From the NCBI RefSeq assembly GCF_011044155.1, contig NZ_CP049056.1:1178001-1242000 (forward strand): a stretch of 64,000 bases of DNA. Reading direction: 5' to 3'. A model generated the notes under the pieces. That model made no database searches, was not told the DNA's origin, and saw only the letters and a program-made list of their open reading frames with translations. This document shows, in pieces, positions 16,602 to 24,633 of this stretch (the stretch's first letter is position 1; each line of letters opens with the position of its first letter). Source of the stretch: Pikeienuella piscinae (lineage in GTDB: Bacteria; Pseudomonadota; Alphaproteobacteria; Rhodobacterales; Rhodobacteraceae). A program made the position numbers and the translations under genes.

Positions 16602-17609
16602 TCAGGGTTTCGGAATATCCAGCTCTTCCGGCGACATCACCGTGCGGCCCGCCGCCTGGAACGACCACGCATCCGAGCGGATCTCCGGCCAGACATTCGC
16701 GCGCGCCTCGTCACCCGCCGCCGGGGTGAAGAGCGCGCCCTTCTCCAGCGCGTAGGAGCGGAGCTTCTCCGCGTTCGGGATCACGTTCGCCCATATCATG
16801 TCCAGCGTCTCGATCACTTCGGGCGGCGTGCCTTCGGCGGGAATGAAGACGCCGAAAGCGGTGGAGAGGATCGGCATGTCGCCGTCGATGAACCCGGTCA
16901 CAGGCGGAACCTCGCCATAGCCCTCAATCTCGAGCGGCTGATCGGCAAGGACCGCGAGCGGGCGAAGCCGCTTGGCGCGCACCATCTCCGCCTGTTCGGA
17001 GGCGAGTTGCGTCGTCGCCTCCGCCTCGCCGGCGACGGTGGCGATCACCGCCGGGTTGCCGCCGTCATAGGTGACGTGCTTGTAGTCGCCGCCGACGACG
17101 CCCTTGAGCGCTTCCGCCGCCGCGTGGCCGGAGGAACCCGCACCCGCCGTGGCGATCGTCACCTTGCCTTCCTTCATGGCGGCGATGAAATCATCCATAG
17201 TCTGATAGGGTGAATCCGGGTTCACCGCGACCAACGGCACATTGGTCACCGTGTTGTAGAGCCGCCAGTCGTCGACCCATGTGTCCCACTGTCCGAGCAG
17301 CTTGTAGGTGCCGAGCTGCTTCGGCGCCCCGGCGCCGAGCGTGTAGCCGTCGCGCGGCGCCTCCCAGGCGTTCTTGGTGCCGAGCGAGCCGGAAGCGCCC
17401 GGCTGGTTGACGATAACCACGCTCTGGCCGAGTTCCTGCTCCAGCACCCCGGCGGTCACGCGCGTGACCTGGTCGGTCGCGCCGCCGGCGCCCCAAGGCA
17501 CGATGATGGTGATCGGTTTTTCAGGCTTCCACGGATAGTCTGCGGCGAAAGCCGGCGCCGCGAGGCCCGCGGCGGCGGCCAGCGCGGCCGCGGTGAATAG
17601 CGTCTTCAT
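16602..17609 (-). CDS. tctC: Tripartite tricarboxylate transporter binding protein TctC
   Basis: The 335-residue periplasmic binding protein of the Bug/TctC family has a signal peptide ending near AAPAFA, then PEKPITIIVPWGAGGATDQV and IVNQPGASGSLGTKNAWEAP, which are family hallmarks (loops around the bound carboxylate). I start at the ATG at 17609 because GGGAGA lies six bases upstream; an in-frame ATG at 17615 directly abuts that site. It delivers substrate to TctAB encoded downstream. The palindrome TTACGTAA lies 20 bases upstream at 17630, but there is no clear promoter, and the gene probably belongs to the long operon. Confidence 0.92.
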   Translation of the reverse strand: MKTLFTAAALAAAAGLAAPAFAADYPWKPEKPITIIVPWGAGGATDQVTRVTAGVLEQELGQSVVIVNQPGASGSLGTKNAWEAPRDGYTLGAGAPKQLGTYKLLGQWDTWVDDWRLYNTVTNVPLVAVNPDSPYQTMDDFIAAMKEGKVTIATAGAGSSGHAAAEALKGVVGGDYKHVTYDGGNPAVIATVAGEAEATTQLASEQAEMVRAKRLRPLAVLADQPLEIEGYGEVPPVTGFIDGDMPILSTAFGVFIPAEGTPPEVIETLDMIWANVIPNAEKLRSYALEKGALFTPAAGDEARANVWPEIRSDAWSFQAAGRTVMSPEELDIPKP

Positions 17610-17663
17610 CGTCATTCTCCCTGTCTAGCTTACGTAAATTCACCGGTTCCCGGTCTTCTTGCG

Positions 17664-18827
17664 TCAGGCGACCCCGCGGATCGCCATCGCCTGTCCCATG
17701 CGATCCGCCGCCAGTTCCGGGTCGCGCAGCAACCCGGCCTTGTCCGCGAGGCGAAAAAGCTCCGCCAGATGGCGAGTCGAACGCGCGCTCTCCTGCCCGC
17801 CGATCATGGTGAAATGATCCTGCAACCCGTTGAGCCAGGCGAGGAACACGACGCCAGTCTTGTAGAACCGCGTCGGGGCCCTGAAGATGTGGCGGGAAAG
17901 CGGAACCGTCGGGGCCAGAATCTCTCTGAACGAGTCCCGGTCATCGGCGGCCAGCGCCGCAAGCGCCGCAGATGCGGCGGGCGCGATGGCGTCGAATATC
18001 CCGAGCAGCGCGTCGGAATAGCCCTCCTCGTCGCCCTCGATCAGTTCGGCGTAATTGAAATCGTCGCCGGAATACATCCTCACGCCCTCCGGCAGGCGGC
18101 GGCGCATGTCGATCTCCATTTCCTTCGATAGGAGCGAGATCTTGACCCCATCGATCTTCGCCGCGTTGGCGGCGAGCATCTCGAGGCACGAATCCATCGC
18201 CGCGCCGTGCTCGGCGGCGCCCCAGTAACCGGAGAGCGCAGGGTCGAACATCTCGCCCAGCCAGTGAATGATCACCGGCTCTTTCACCTGCTCGAGAATG
18301 CGGCCGTAGACCTTCGCGTAGTCCTCGGGGCCCTTCGCAGCGGCGGCGAGCGCGCGGCTCGCCATCATGATGACCCGCCCGCCGCAGGCCTCGACCGCCT
18401 CAAGCTGTTCTTCGTAAGCGGCGATCACGTCCTCGGGCTTCAGGTCCGGCGAAGGCGCGATGTGATCGGTGCCGACCCCGCAAAAGACGACCGCGCCGGG
18501 GTGGTCGCGCGACGCGTCGACCGAGCGGCGGATCAGCTCCAGCGCCGTCGGCCAGTCGAGGCCCATGCCGCGCTGCGCGGTGTCCATCGCCTCCGCGACG
18601 CCGAGCTTCAGATCCCAGAGGTTCTGGCGAAAGGCGATGGTCCGGTCCCAGTCCACCGGCGCGTCCAGCCAGGGGTCGCTCTCCGCCAGCGGGTCGGCGA
18701 CGACATGGGCGGCGGCGATGGCGACGCGGTTGAAGGGCGCGTTCTGGCGGGTCGGAAAACCGCGCGGCGCCGAGAGTTCATATCTCTCCGTTCCGCCATC
18801 GCCGTTCGGAAGAGTCACATGGGTCAT
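17664..18827 (-). CDS. DUF993 dihydrodipicolinate synthase-like protein
   Basis: This 387-residue protein belongs to the DUF993 family, which has the DHDPS/NAL TIM-barrel fold. The probable Schiff-base lysine is in DGVKISLLSKE, near the middle of the chain, and GVRMYSGDDFNYAELI matches the conserved region after it. Family members are encoded beside Gfo/Idh dehydrogenases and sugar isomerases in sugar or polyol catabolic loci, but no reaction is firmly established to my knowledge. It starts one base after the stop of the Gfo/Idh gene. An in-frame ATG 60 bases upstream lies inside that gene and is rejected. Confidence 0.85.
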   Translation of the reverse strand: MTHVTLPNGDGGTERYELSAPRGFPTRQNAPFNRVAIAAAHVVADPLAESDPWLDAPVDWDRTIAFRQNLWDLKLGVAEAMDTAQRGMGLDWPTALELIRRSVDASRDHPGAVVFCGVGTDHIAPSPDLKPEDVIAAYEEQLEAVEACGGRVIMMASRALAAAAKGPEDYAKVYGRILEQVKEPVIIHWLGEMFDPALSGYWGAAEHGAAMDSCLEMLAANAAKIDGVKISLLSKEMEIDMRRRLPEGVRMYSGDDFNYAELIEGDEEGYSDALLGIFDAIAPAASAALAALAADDRDSFREILAPTVPLSRHIFRAPTRFYKTGVVFLAWLNGLQDHFTMIGGQESARSTRHLAELFRLADKAGLLRDPELAADRMGQAMAIRGVA

Positions 18828-18828
18828 C

Positions 18829-19980
18829 TCAGGCCTCCAGCTTCGGCACGTCGATCCACCGGCGTTCACGCCAGCTTTGCAGGCCAAGCTCGGCGAGCTG
18901 CACGCCCTTCACCCCCTCCATCAGATCGTGTTTCCAGGGCGCGTCCTCGACGACATGGCGCAGGAACATCTCCCATTGCGTCTTGAAGCCGTTCTCGTTC
19001 GGGCCACGATCCGGCACCTCGGCCCAGCCGTCGAAGAAGTTCAGCTTCTGCGGCTCGTCCGGGTTCCAGACCGGTTTCGGCGTGTTGACGCGGTCCTGCG
19101 ACCAGCATTTCGTCAGCCCGGCGACGGCGGAGCCGTTCACGCCGTCGGCCTGAAAGGTGACCAGATCGTCGCGCCGCACCCTGACGCACCACGAGGAATT
19201 GAGATGCGCGATGACGCCGCCTTCCAGCTCGAAGGTCGCGTAGGCCGCGTCGTCGGCGTCGGCCGCATAGGGTTCGCCGGCTTCGTCGCGCCGCTCCGGT
19301 ATGTGCGTGGCGCCCAGGCAGGACACCGCCTTCACCTCGCCGAAAAGGTTGTCGAGCACGTAGCGCCAGTGGCAGAGCATATCAAGGATGATGCCGCCGC
19401 CCTCATCCTTCTTGTAGTTCCAGCTCGGCCGCTGCGCCGGCTCCAGATCGCCCTCGAACACCCAGTAGCCGAATTCGCCCCTGACCGAGAGCAGCCGCCC
19501 GAAGAACCCGGCGTCCTTCAGCCGCTTCATTTTCAGAAGACCGGGCAGAAAGAGCTTGTCCTGCACGACGCCGCTCTTCACGCCTTTCGCCTTCGCCAGC
19601 CGCGCCACCGCGAGGGCGTCATTCATGCTGTCCGAGATCGGCTTCTCGCAATAGATGTGCTTGCCCGCCGCGATCGCCTTCGTCAGCAGCGAGGCGCGCA
19701 TCTGCGTCGTGCCGGCGTCGAAGAATATCGGGCAACTTTCATCTGCGAGCGCTTTGTCGAGATCGGTCGTCCAGCGTTCGATCCCGTGCGCCTTCGCCAG
19801 CGCCTCGATCTTCCCGGCGTTGCGCCCGACGATCACCGGCTCCGGCATCAGACGATCGCTATTGGAAAGCGCGAGCCCCCCTTCCGCGCGGATCGCGAGG
19901 ATCGAGCGGACAAGGTGCTGGTTCAGCCCCATCCGGCCCGTGACGCCGTGCATGATTATCCCGATCGGGCGTTGAGCCAT
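18829..19980 (-). CDS. Gfo/Idh/MocA-family NAD(P)-dependent oxidoreductase
   Basis: The 383-residue protein has an N-terminal Rossmann fold with GIIMHGVTGRMG (residues 7-18) and the family's catalytic lysine in HIYCEKPISDS, followed by the alpha/beta substrate domain. Enzymes of this family oxidise a hydroxyl of sugars, inositols or their derivatives. It lies between the importer ATPase gene (6-base gap) and DUF993, a pairing that recurs in sugar catabolic clusters. I infer that it catalyses the first oxidation of the imported compound in this operon. Confidence 0.9.
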   Translation of the reverse strand: MAQRPIGIIMHGVTGRMGLNQHLVRSILAIRAEGGLALSNSDRLMPEPVIVGRNAGKIEALAKAHGIERWTTDLDKALADESCPIFFDAGTTQMRASLLTKAIAAGKHIYCEKPISDSMNDALAVARLAKAKGVKSGVVQDKLFLPGLLKMKRLKDAGFFGRLLSVRGEFGYWVFEGDLEPAQRPSWNYKKDEGGGIILDMLCHWRYVLDNLFGEVKAVSCLGATHIPERRDEAGEPYAADADDAAYATFELEGGVIAHLNSSWCVRVRRDDLVTFQADGVNGSAVAGLTKCWSQDRVNTPKPVWNPDEPQKLNFFDGWAEVPDRGPNENGFKTQWEMFLRHVVEDAPWKHDLMEGVKGVQLAELGLQSWRERRWIDVPKLEA

Positions 19981-19986
19981 ATTCAG

Positions 19987-20778
19987 TCACTCCATTCCGA
20001 GAAGGTCGTAGATGCGCCGCGAATAGGCGCCGAATTCCGGTGACTGGCGCATGTCCAGCCGCCGTGGATAGGGAAGGTCGATGGGGAAGAAATCCGCCAT
20101 GCGCGCGGGGCCCGACGTCAGCACCGCGCAGTGCGAGCCCATCAGCACCGCCTCCTGAATTGAATGAGTGACGAAGAGGATCGTCTTCCGGCTTTCGGTC
20201 CAGATGCGCAGCAATTCGAGATTCATGCGCTCGCGCGTCAGCGCGTCGAGCGCGCCGAAAGGCTCGTCCATAAGCACGAGGCGCGGGTCATGAACCAGCG
20301 CGCGGGCGATGGCGGCGCGCTGCTGCATGCCGCCGGAAAGCTCATAGGGGCGGCTGGTCTCGAACCCTTTCAGGCCGACAAGCGCGATCAGCTCCATCGC
20401 GCGCGCGCGCGCGCTCTTCATCGGCAGGCCCAGAATCTCCGCCGGCAGCAGGATGTTGTCGATGATGTTGCGCCACTTCAGCAGCAGCGGCTGCTGGAAC
20501 ACCATTCCGACATCGCGCCCCGGCGTGAACGGGTTCGCCGGATCGCCGATCTCGACCGTCCCGTCATCGTGGCCATGAAGGTCGGCGAGGATCTTCAGCA
20601 CCGTGGTCTTGCCGCAACCCGACGGCCCGACGAGCGAGATCAGCTCTCCCTCCGTCACATTCATGGTGACGTCGGACACCGCGAGGAACTCGTTCCCCCC
20701 GGACCGATAGACCTTCGAGACGTTCTCCATCCTGATGAAAGGGCGGGCGGCGGGCGCCGCCGCGTTCAACTCAGCCAT
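19987..20778 (-). CDS. ABC importer ATP-binding protein, SsuB/TauB type
   Basis: The 263-residue ATPase has Walker A GPSGCGKTT, signature LSGGMQQRAAIARAL, Walker B LVLMDEPFGALD and the switch histidine in ILFVTHSIQEAV, all typical of nitrate, sulfonate and taurine importers. It overlaps the upstream DHDPS-like gene by 13 bases. It is the only ATPase of this type in the window, yet there are two NMT1-type binding proteins and two SsuC-type permeases, so it may energise both importers. The cognate permease and binding protein in its own operon are eight genes downstream. Confidence 0.92.
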   Translation of the reverse strand: MAELNAAAPAARPFIRMENVSKVYRSGGNEFLAVSDVTMNVTEGELISLVGPSGCGKTTVLKILADLHGHDDGTVEIGDPANPFTPGRDVGMVFQQPLLLKWRNIIDNILLPAEILGLPMKSARARAMELIALVGLKGFETSRPYELSGGMQQRAAIARALVHDPRLVLMDEPFGALDALTRERMNLELLRIWTESRKTILFVTHSIQEAVLMGSHCAVLTSGPARMADFFPIDLPYPRRLDMRQSPEFGAYSRRIYDLLGME

Positions 20779-21824
20779 CTGTCCAGATTCTCCTTCACGA
20801 AGGCGTCGTCGGCAAGATGCGGATAGGCTGCCGAGACCCGGTCGATCTCAGCAGCCTGACCCGGCCCGAGCCCCTCCTCCGGGTCGAGCAGCGCCATGTT
20901 CTCCAGCAAGCCCTGACGACGCAGGACTTCGTGACACCCGGCGATGCAGCCGGCGAAATCGTTCCGGACGTCAAAGAGCGCGCCATTCGCATCCGTCACC
21001 TGGCTGTCGAGCGCGAGAAGATCGGCGGGAATCGCGCCCGCTTCCGCCGCCGCCCGCGCCCGCGCGTGCATCTCCACCGCTCGCTTCGTCCAGGCTGACC
21101 AATGGCCGAGCAGACCGCCGCGGATGCGCATCTCCACTTCCTCGCCGTCCCGAACCATCCGGAAGGGCGTGACGAGGTCGAGCAGGATATGATCGTCATT
21201 GCCAGTATAGAGCGCCACCCGATCCTCGGCGCGCGCCTCGACGACGCCGCGGATCACGTCGATGGTGCGATACCGGTCGAAGGGCGCCATCTTGATCGCC
21301 ACGACGTTCTCGATCGCGGCGAACCGGCGCCAGAACGCCGCCGAGAGATCGCGCCCGCCAACAGCGCGCTGAAGGTAGAAACCGACGACCGGGATCTCCG
21401 CGGCGATCGCCTCGGAATGCCGGATAAGCTCATCCTCGTCCGCCTGCCCGAGCGCGGCGAGCGACAGGAGACCGGCGTGATAGCCGAGAGAGCGCGCGAC
21501 GCCCGCTTCGCGCCGGGCCTGGTCGGTCCCGCCGCAAAGCCCGGCGATCATGATCATCGGTCGCGACGCCCAGTCCGCCGCCGTTTCGGCGGCGAGCCGC
21601 AGCACCGGCTCGTAGAGCCCGGCTTCGCGAATCGCGAACTGCGTCGTGTGGACGCCGACCGCCAGACCACCGGCGCCCGCATCGACATAGTATCGGCTGA
21701 GCGCGCGCTGGCGGCGCTCGTCGAGCGCGCGTGACGGGGTCAGCGCAAGCGGATGCGCGGGGATCACCGCGCCGGCGCGCAGGCTCTTCAGGACCTCGCC
21801 CGGAATGTCTGACGCGTCCGCCAC
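20766..21824 (-). CDS. Dihydrodipicolinate synthase-family aldolase/lyase
   Basis: This 352-residue protein has the DHDPS/N-acetylneuraminate lyase barrel. K178 in VVAIKMAPFD is in the place of the Schiff-base lysine and Y150 in GFYLQR in that of the catalytic tyrosine, although the usual YNxP motif is altered. Relatives cleave 2-keto-3-deoxy sugar acids to pyruvate plus an aldehyde, or dehydrate them. It is the first gene of the 12-gene minus-strand operon. A TetR-type dyad (21844-21862) lies 20 bases upstream of the start, so expression is probably repressed by the divergent TetR regulator. Confidence 0.85.
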   Translation of the reverse strand: MADASDIPGEVLKSLRAGAVIPAHPLALTPSRALDERRQRALSRYYVDAGAGGLAVGVHTTQFAIREAGLYEPVLRLAAETAADWASRPMIMIAGLCGGTDQARREAGVARSLGYHAGLLSLAALGQADEDELIRHSEAIAAEIPVVGFYLQRAVGGRDLSAAFWRRFAAIENVVAIKMAPFDRYRTIDVIRGVVEARAEDRVALYTGNDDHILLDLVTPFRMVRDGEEVEMRIRGGLLGHWSAWTKRAVEMHARARAAAEAGAIPADLLALDSQVTDANGALFDVRNDFAGCIAGCHEVLRRQGLLENMALLDPEEGLGPGQAAEIDRVSAAYPHLADDAFVKENLDRWLS

Positions 21825-21843
21825 TGAACCCCCGCAATCCGAT

Positions 21844-21862
21844 AAGTAACCGTATGGTTATT
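21844..21862. promoter_or_regulatory. Probable TetR operator before the 12-gene operon
   Basis: AAGTAACCGTATGGTTATT is a near-perfect dyad (AAGTAACC against GGTTATT) 20 bases upstream of the DHDPS-like gene and 82 bases beyond the 3' end of the TetR gene. The half-site AAGTAACC recurs at 22650-22669 (on the minus strand) and at 26530-26548, each time just before a gene start in this locus. Binding by the TetR protein encoded at 21925-22635 is inference. Confidence 0.6.
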
Positions 21863-21924
21863 ATGCTGAGCGCGAAACGCGGAAGTCAAGCGGAACGAAA
21901 CGTCGATCAGCGCCGCGCCCGTCG

Positions 21925-22635
21925 CTAGGCGAGCGCACGATCGGGCTCGGGCCGCGGACGCACGCCGCCACTTCGCCGCAGATAGCCGAGCACGACCTCC
22001 ACCATGTGCGCGCGCCGCCGCGCGAGGTTGTCCGGCGCCTCCAGATCGCGGTCGAAGATCACGGACAGCGTGTAGCGGTTCGACAGGTAGAAATATCCGA
22101 GCCCGGCGATCGAGATATAGAGATCGACCGGGTCCACCCCCGCGCGAAAAACCTTCGCGTCCTCGCCCCGCCGCAGGATCTGCGCGATCATGTCGGCGAA
22201 GGGCGAGTGCATCTCGCGCGCACGCGTCGAATTCCTCAAGTGCCGCGCCTTGTGGAGATTTTCGGAGTTCAGCAGGTTAAGAAACTCGGGGTGTTCGATA
22301 TAGTGATCCCACGTCGTCTCGACCAGCCGGCGCATGGCCTCCTCTGGTGGAAGATGGTCGAGCGCCATCTCCCGCTCGCGTCTGCGGATGGCCGCGTAGG
22401 CGCCTTCGAGGACGACAAGGAACAACGCGTCCTTGTCCCCGAAATAGTGATAGAGCATCCGCTTGTTCACACCGGCGCGGTCCGCGATATCGGCGATTCT
22501 GGCCCCGCCGAGGCCTTTGGTGGAGAACTCATGCGTCGCGGCGTCGAGGATGCGTTTCTTCGTGCCATCCGGGTCGCGCCTGATGGTCTCGACGGCGCCA
22601 CGGGACCCGTCTTTCTTGTTGACATCAAGCGTCAT
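21925..22635 (-). CDS. TetR-family transcriptional regulator
   Basis: The 236-residue protein has the TetR helix-turn-helix, TKGLGGARIADIADRAGVNK followed by RMLYHYFGDKDALFLVVL (about residues 38-76), and a TetR_C-type ligand domain with ERLNLLNSENLHKA-like helices. The gene lies between the 12-gene operon on the minus strand and the divergent NMT1-type binding-protein gene on the plus strand. It probably represses both and itself through the AAGTAACC dyads; the dyad at 22650-22669 is 14 bases upstream of its start. The inducer is presumably the imported compound or an intermediate. Confidence 0.9.
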   Translation of the reverse strand: MTLDVNKKDGSRGAVETIRRDPDGTKKRILDAATHEFSTKGLGGARIADIADRAGVNKRMLYHYFGDKDALFLVVLEGAYAAIRRREREMALDHLPPEEAMRRLVETTWDHYIEHPEFLNLLNSENLHKARHLRNSTRAREMHSPFADMIAQILRRGEDAKVFRAGVDPVDLYISIAGLGYFYLSNRYTLSVIFDRDLEAPDNLARRRAHMVEVVLGYLRRSGGVRPRPEPDRALA

Positions 22636-22649
22636 CAGCGCGCACCGTC

Positions 22650-22669
22650 AAGTAAACACAGGGTTACTT
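22650..22669. promoter_or_regulatory. Probable TetR operator between tetR and the binding-protein gene
   Basis: AAGTAAACACAGGGTTACTT is an inverted repeat (AAGTAA against TTACTT). Read on the minus strand it begins AAGTAACC, the same half-site as at 21844 and 26530. It lies 14 bases before the TetR start and 67 bases before the divergent ABC binding-protein start, a usual place for an autoregulatory operator. Confidence 0.55.
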
Positions 22670-22736
22670 TGATAGGTATGCGCCGTTACGTCAATCTCGC
22701 CGTTAACGGCGGCCATGAGAACGGGAGGTTCAATCC

Positions 22737-23759
22737 ATGCGGAGTTTCAGGAAACCGGGTCTGACGGGGGGAATGACGGCGGCGTTCGCGGCCGTTTCCG
22801 CCTGTTTCGCTTTCGGCGCGCATGCGCAGGACAAGACGGAGATCGACTTCGTCCTGAACTGGATCGCCGGCGGCGACCACGCCCCCTACTACTACGCGGC
22901 TCAGGAAGGCTGGTATGACGAAGCCGGGATCGACCTGACCATCCAGCAGGGCAAGGGCTCGACGATGGCCGCCCAGCAGACCGGCATCGGCAAGACCCAG
23001 ATCGGCCTCGCCGATCTCGGGACGGCGCTGGTCGCGAAGGGCAAGGGCGCCGATCTCATTGCCGTGATGAACATCTACGCCAATTCGCCATACGGCATGT
23101 ACTGGATGAAATCTTCGGGCATTGGAGGGATCGAGGATTTTTCGGGTCACAAGATCGGCAACCCGCCCTGGGATGCGGCGCGCGCGATGTGGCCCGCGCT
23201 CGCCAAGGCGAACGATGTCGATCCGGACTCGGTGACATGGGTGAACGTCCAACCGAACGCGAAACTGGCGGCGCTGAAATCGGGTTCTATCGACGTGACG
23301 ACGTCATTCTACAACATCCACCACATCTTCCAGCGGGAACTCGGCGACGACATGGGCTTCTTCGCGTGGAAGGAGTACGGCATCAACCCTTACGGCAATT
23401 CGATCATCGTCAATGGCGAATTCCTGAAGGACCACGCCGACGCCGTGCAGGCGTTCGTCGCCGTCTCACAGCGCGCCTTCGCCGCCTGCGTGAAGGAACC
23501 GGCGCCCTGCGTCGATGCGCTGGTCTCGGCCAATACCGGTCTCAAGGCTGATAACGAGATGCAGAACTGGGCTCTTGTCGTCGAACTGATGACCGATGAG
23601 ACGTCGACGACCAAGGGGCTCGGCTATTTCGACGAGGACAGGCTGAAATCCGACTACGAACTCGTCTCGACCTATTTCGACATCGAACAGCCATTCGACA
23701 TCATGGAAGCGGTTCGCAACGATTTCATCGACACCTCGATCGTGGTGCCAACGCCCTGA
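22737..23759 (+). CDS. NMT1/THI5-like ABC substrate-binding protein (second copy)
   Basis: This 340-residue secreted binding protein has a signal peptide of about 30 residues ending AHA-QDK and the NMT1 pattern FVLNWIAGGDHAPYYYAAQE, GWYDEAGIDLTIQQGKGST. GGGAGG lies 8 bases before the ATG. It is monocistronic, with a strong terminator right after it, and is divergent from the TetR gene. It is distinct from the protein encoded at 9586-10584. The probable permease is encoded at 25689-26513; no separate ATPase is present, so the SsuB-type ATPase at 19987 may serve it. Confidence 0.9.
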   Translation: MRSFRKPGLTGGMTAAFAAVSACFAFGAHAQDKTEIDFVLNWIAGGDHAPYYYAAQEGWYDEAGIDLTIQQGKGSTMAAQQTGIGKTQIGLADLGTALVAKGKGADLIAVMNIYANSPYGMYWMKSSGIGGIEDFSGHKIGNPPWDAARAMWPALAKANDVDPDSVTWVNVQPNAKLAALKSGSIDVTTSFYNIHHIFQRELGDDMGFFAWKEYGINPYGNSIIVNGEFLKDHADAVQAFVAVSQRAFAACVKEPAPCVDALVSANTGLKADNEMQNWALVVELMTDETSTTKGLGYFDEDRLKSDYELVSTYFDIEQPFDIMEAVRNDFIDTSIVVPTP

Positions 23760-23781
23760 ACGACGGCGTCGAATGACCTGG

Positions 23782-23808
23782 AAACGGCCCCGCCAGCGGG
23801 GCCGTTTT
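23782..23808 (+). terminator. Intrinsic terminator after the NMT1-type binding-protein gene
   Basis: AACGGCCCCGC and its complement GCGGGGCCGTT form an 11-bp GC-rich stem around a tiny loop, flanked by AAA on the left and TTTTCGTTT on the right. It lies 23 bases after the stop. Because of the A and T flanks it may also stop transcription arriving from the minus-strand GNAT gene, whose stop is 10 bases away. Confidence 0.85.
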
Positions 23809-23817
23809 CGTTTCCGA

Positions 23818-24633
23818 TCAGCCGAACTCCGGCCCTGCGGCGGCGCAGTAACGCGCCGGGTCCGGCGGCGGCGCGTCCCCCAGCGCCATGCGGCGAAAGG
23901 CGCGGACCGGCCGAAACTCCAGACGCTCCAGCAGGGCCGCGACGCCGGGCGCAGCGTCATTCGCATCGACGATCAGCGCGCGGCCCTCCGCGCCGGCAAG
24001 CATCGCCGCGAGCGCTGATTCCACGCGGTCGGGGCTCTCGGTCAGAATCGGGCCGATATGGTGCGCCGTCCGGCCATCGCGCGAGAATGCGGCGAAGCCC
24101 GCACCGCTCACCGCCGGCCCGCGACTCGCGAGCCGCCGCAGCATGGCAGGTCTTGAAAACCCGATACCCGCCCTGTCGAGATCGTCCGCCAGCGTAGGCG
24201 CCGGCGCCGCCGCAGGCGCCAGCCCCCCCGGGTTCGGACCTTCCCTCCGCCATCTGGTCAGCCCCGCCAGCGCCTCGAATCCGAGAGCGCTATAGATCCG
24301 CTCGCCGTCGCCCGTCGCATCGAGCTGCGGCGCAAGGCCGAGCCGCTTCGCCTCAGCCGCGGCGACGGCGGTGAGGCGGCTGCCGAAACCGCGGCCCCGC
24401 GCCGCCGCCGCCGTCAGCACCATCGAGATCCACGCGATGCGCGGCGGATACGGCAACAGCGCGGCGCTCGCCGCAACCTCGCCGTCCACCCTGATTCCCC
24501 AGACTGCGCCGCAATCGAGAAACACGCGCCAGTCGGCTTCGATCTGGTTCCAGCCCGCCAAGTCCGAGAGCGCCAGACAGGCGGGAAGATCGGCCGCGGT
24601 CAGGCGTTCGGGCGCCGCGTCAGAACTTGCCAT
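23818..24633 (-). CDS. GNAT-family N-acetyltransferase (two-domain)
   Basis: The 271-residue protein has an N-terminal GNAT domain with the acetyl-CoA loop in AAARGRGFGSRLTAVAAAEA (about residues 74-94), preceded by WISMVLT. A second region (about 150-255) resembles the C-terminal acetyltransferase-like half of YitH/DUF1248-type proteins. The acceptor is unknown. It overlaps the end of the oxidoreductase gene by 14 bases and is the last gene of a minus-strand operon with an ABC permease, so it may acetylate the imported compound or act in detoxification. Confidence 0.85.
   Translation of the reverse strand: MASSDAAPERLTAADLPACLALSDLAGWNQIEADWRVFLDCGAVWGIRVDGEVAASAALLPYPPRIAWISMVLTAAAARGRGFGSRLTAVAAAEAKRLGLAPQLDATGDGERIYSALGFEALAGLTRWRREGPNPGGLAPAAAPAPTLADDLDRAGIGFSRPAMLRRLASRGPAVSGAGFAAFSRDGRTAHHIGPILTESPDRVESALAAMLAGAEGRALIVDANDAAPGVAALLERLEFRPVRAFRRMALGDAPPPDPARYCAAAGPEFG

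Noticed and set aside
17630-17637. TTACGTAA palindrome before tctC as an operator
   Set aside because: An 8-base palindrome is too short to be meaningful alone, and the gene sits within a continuous operon.
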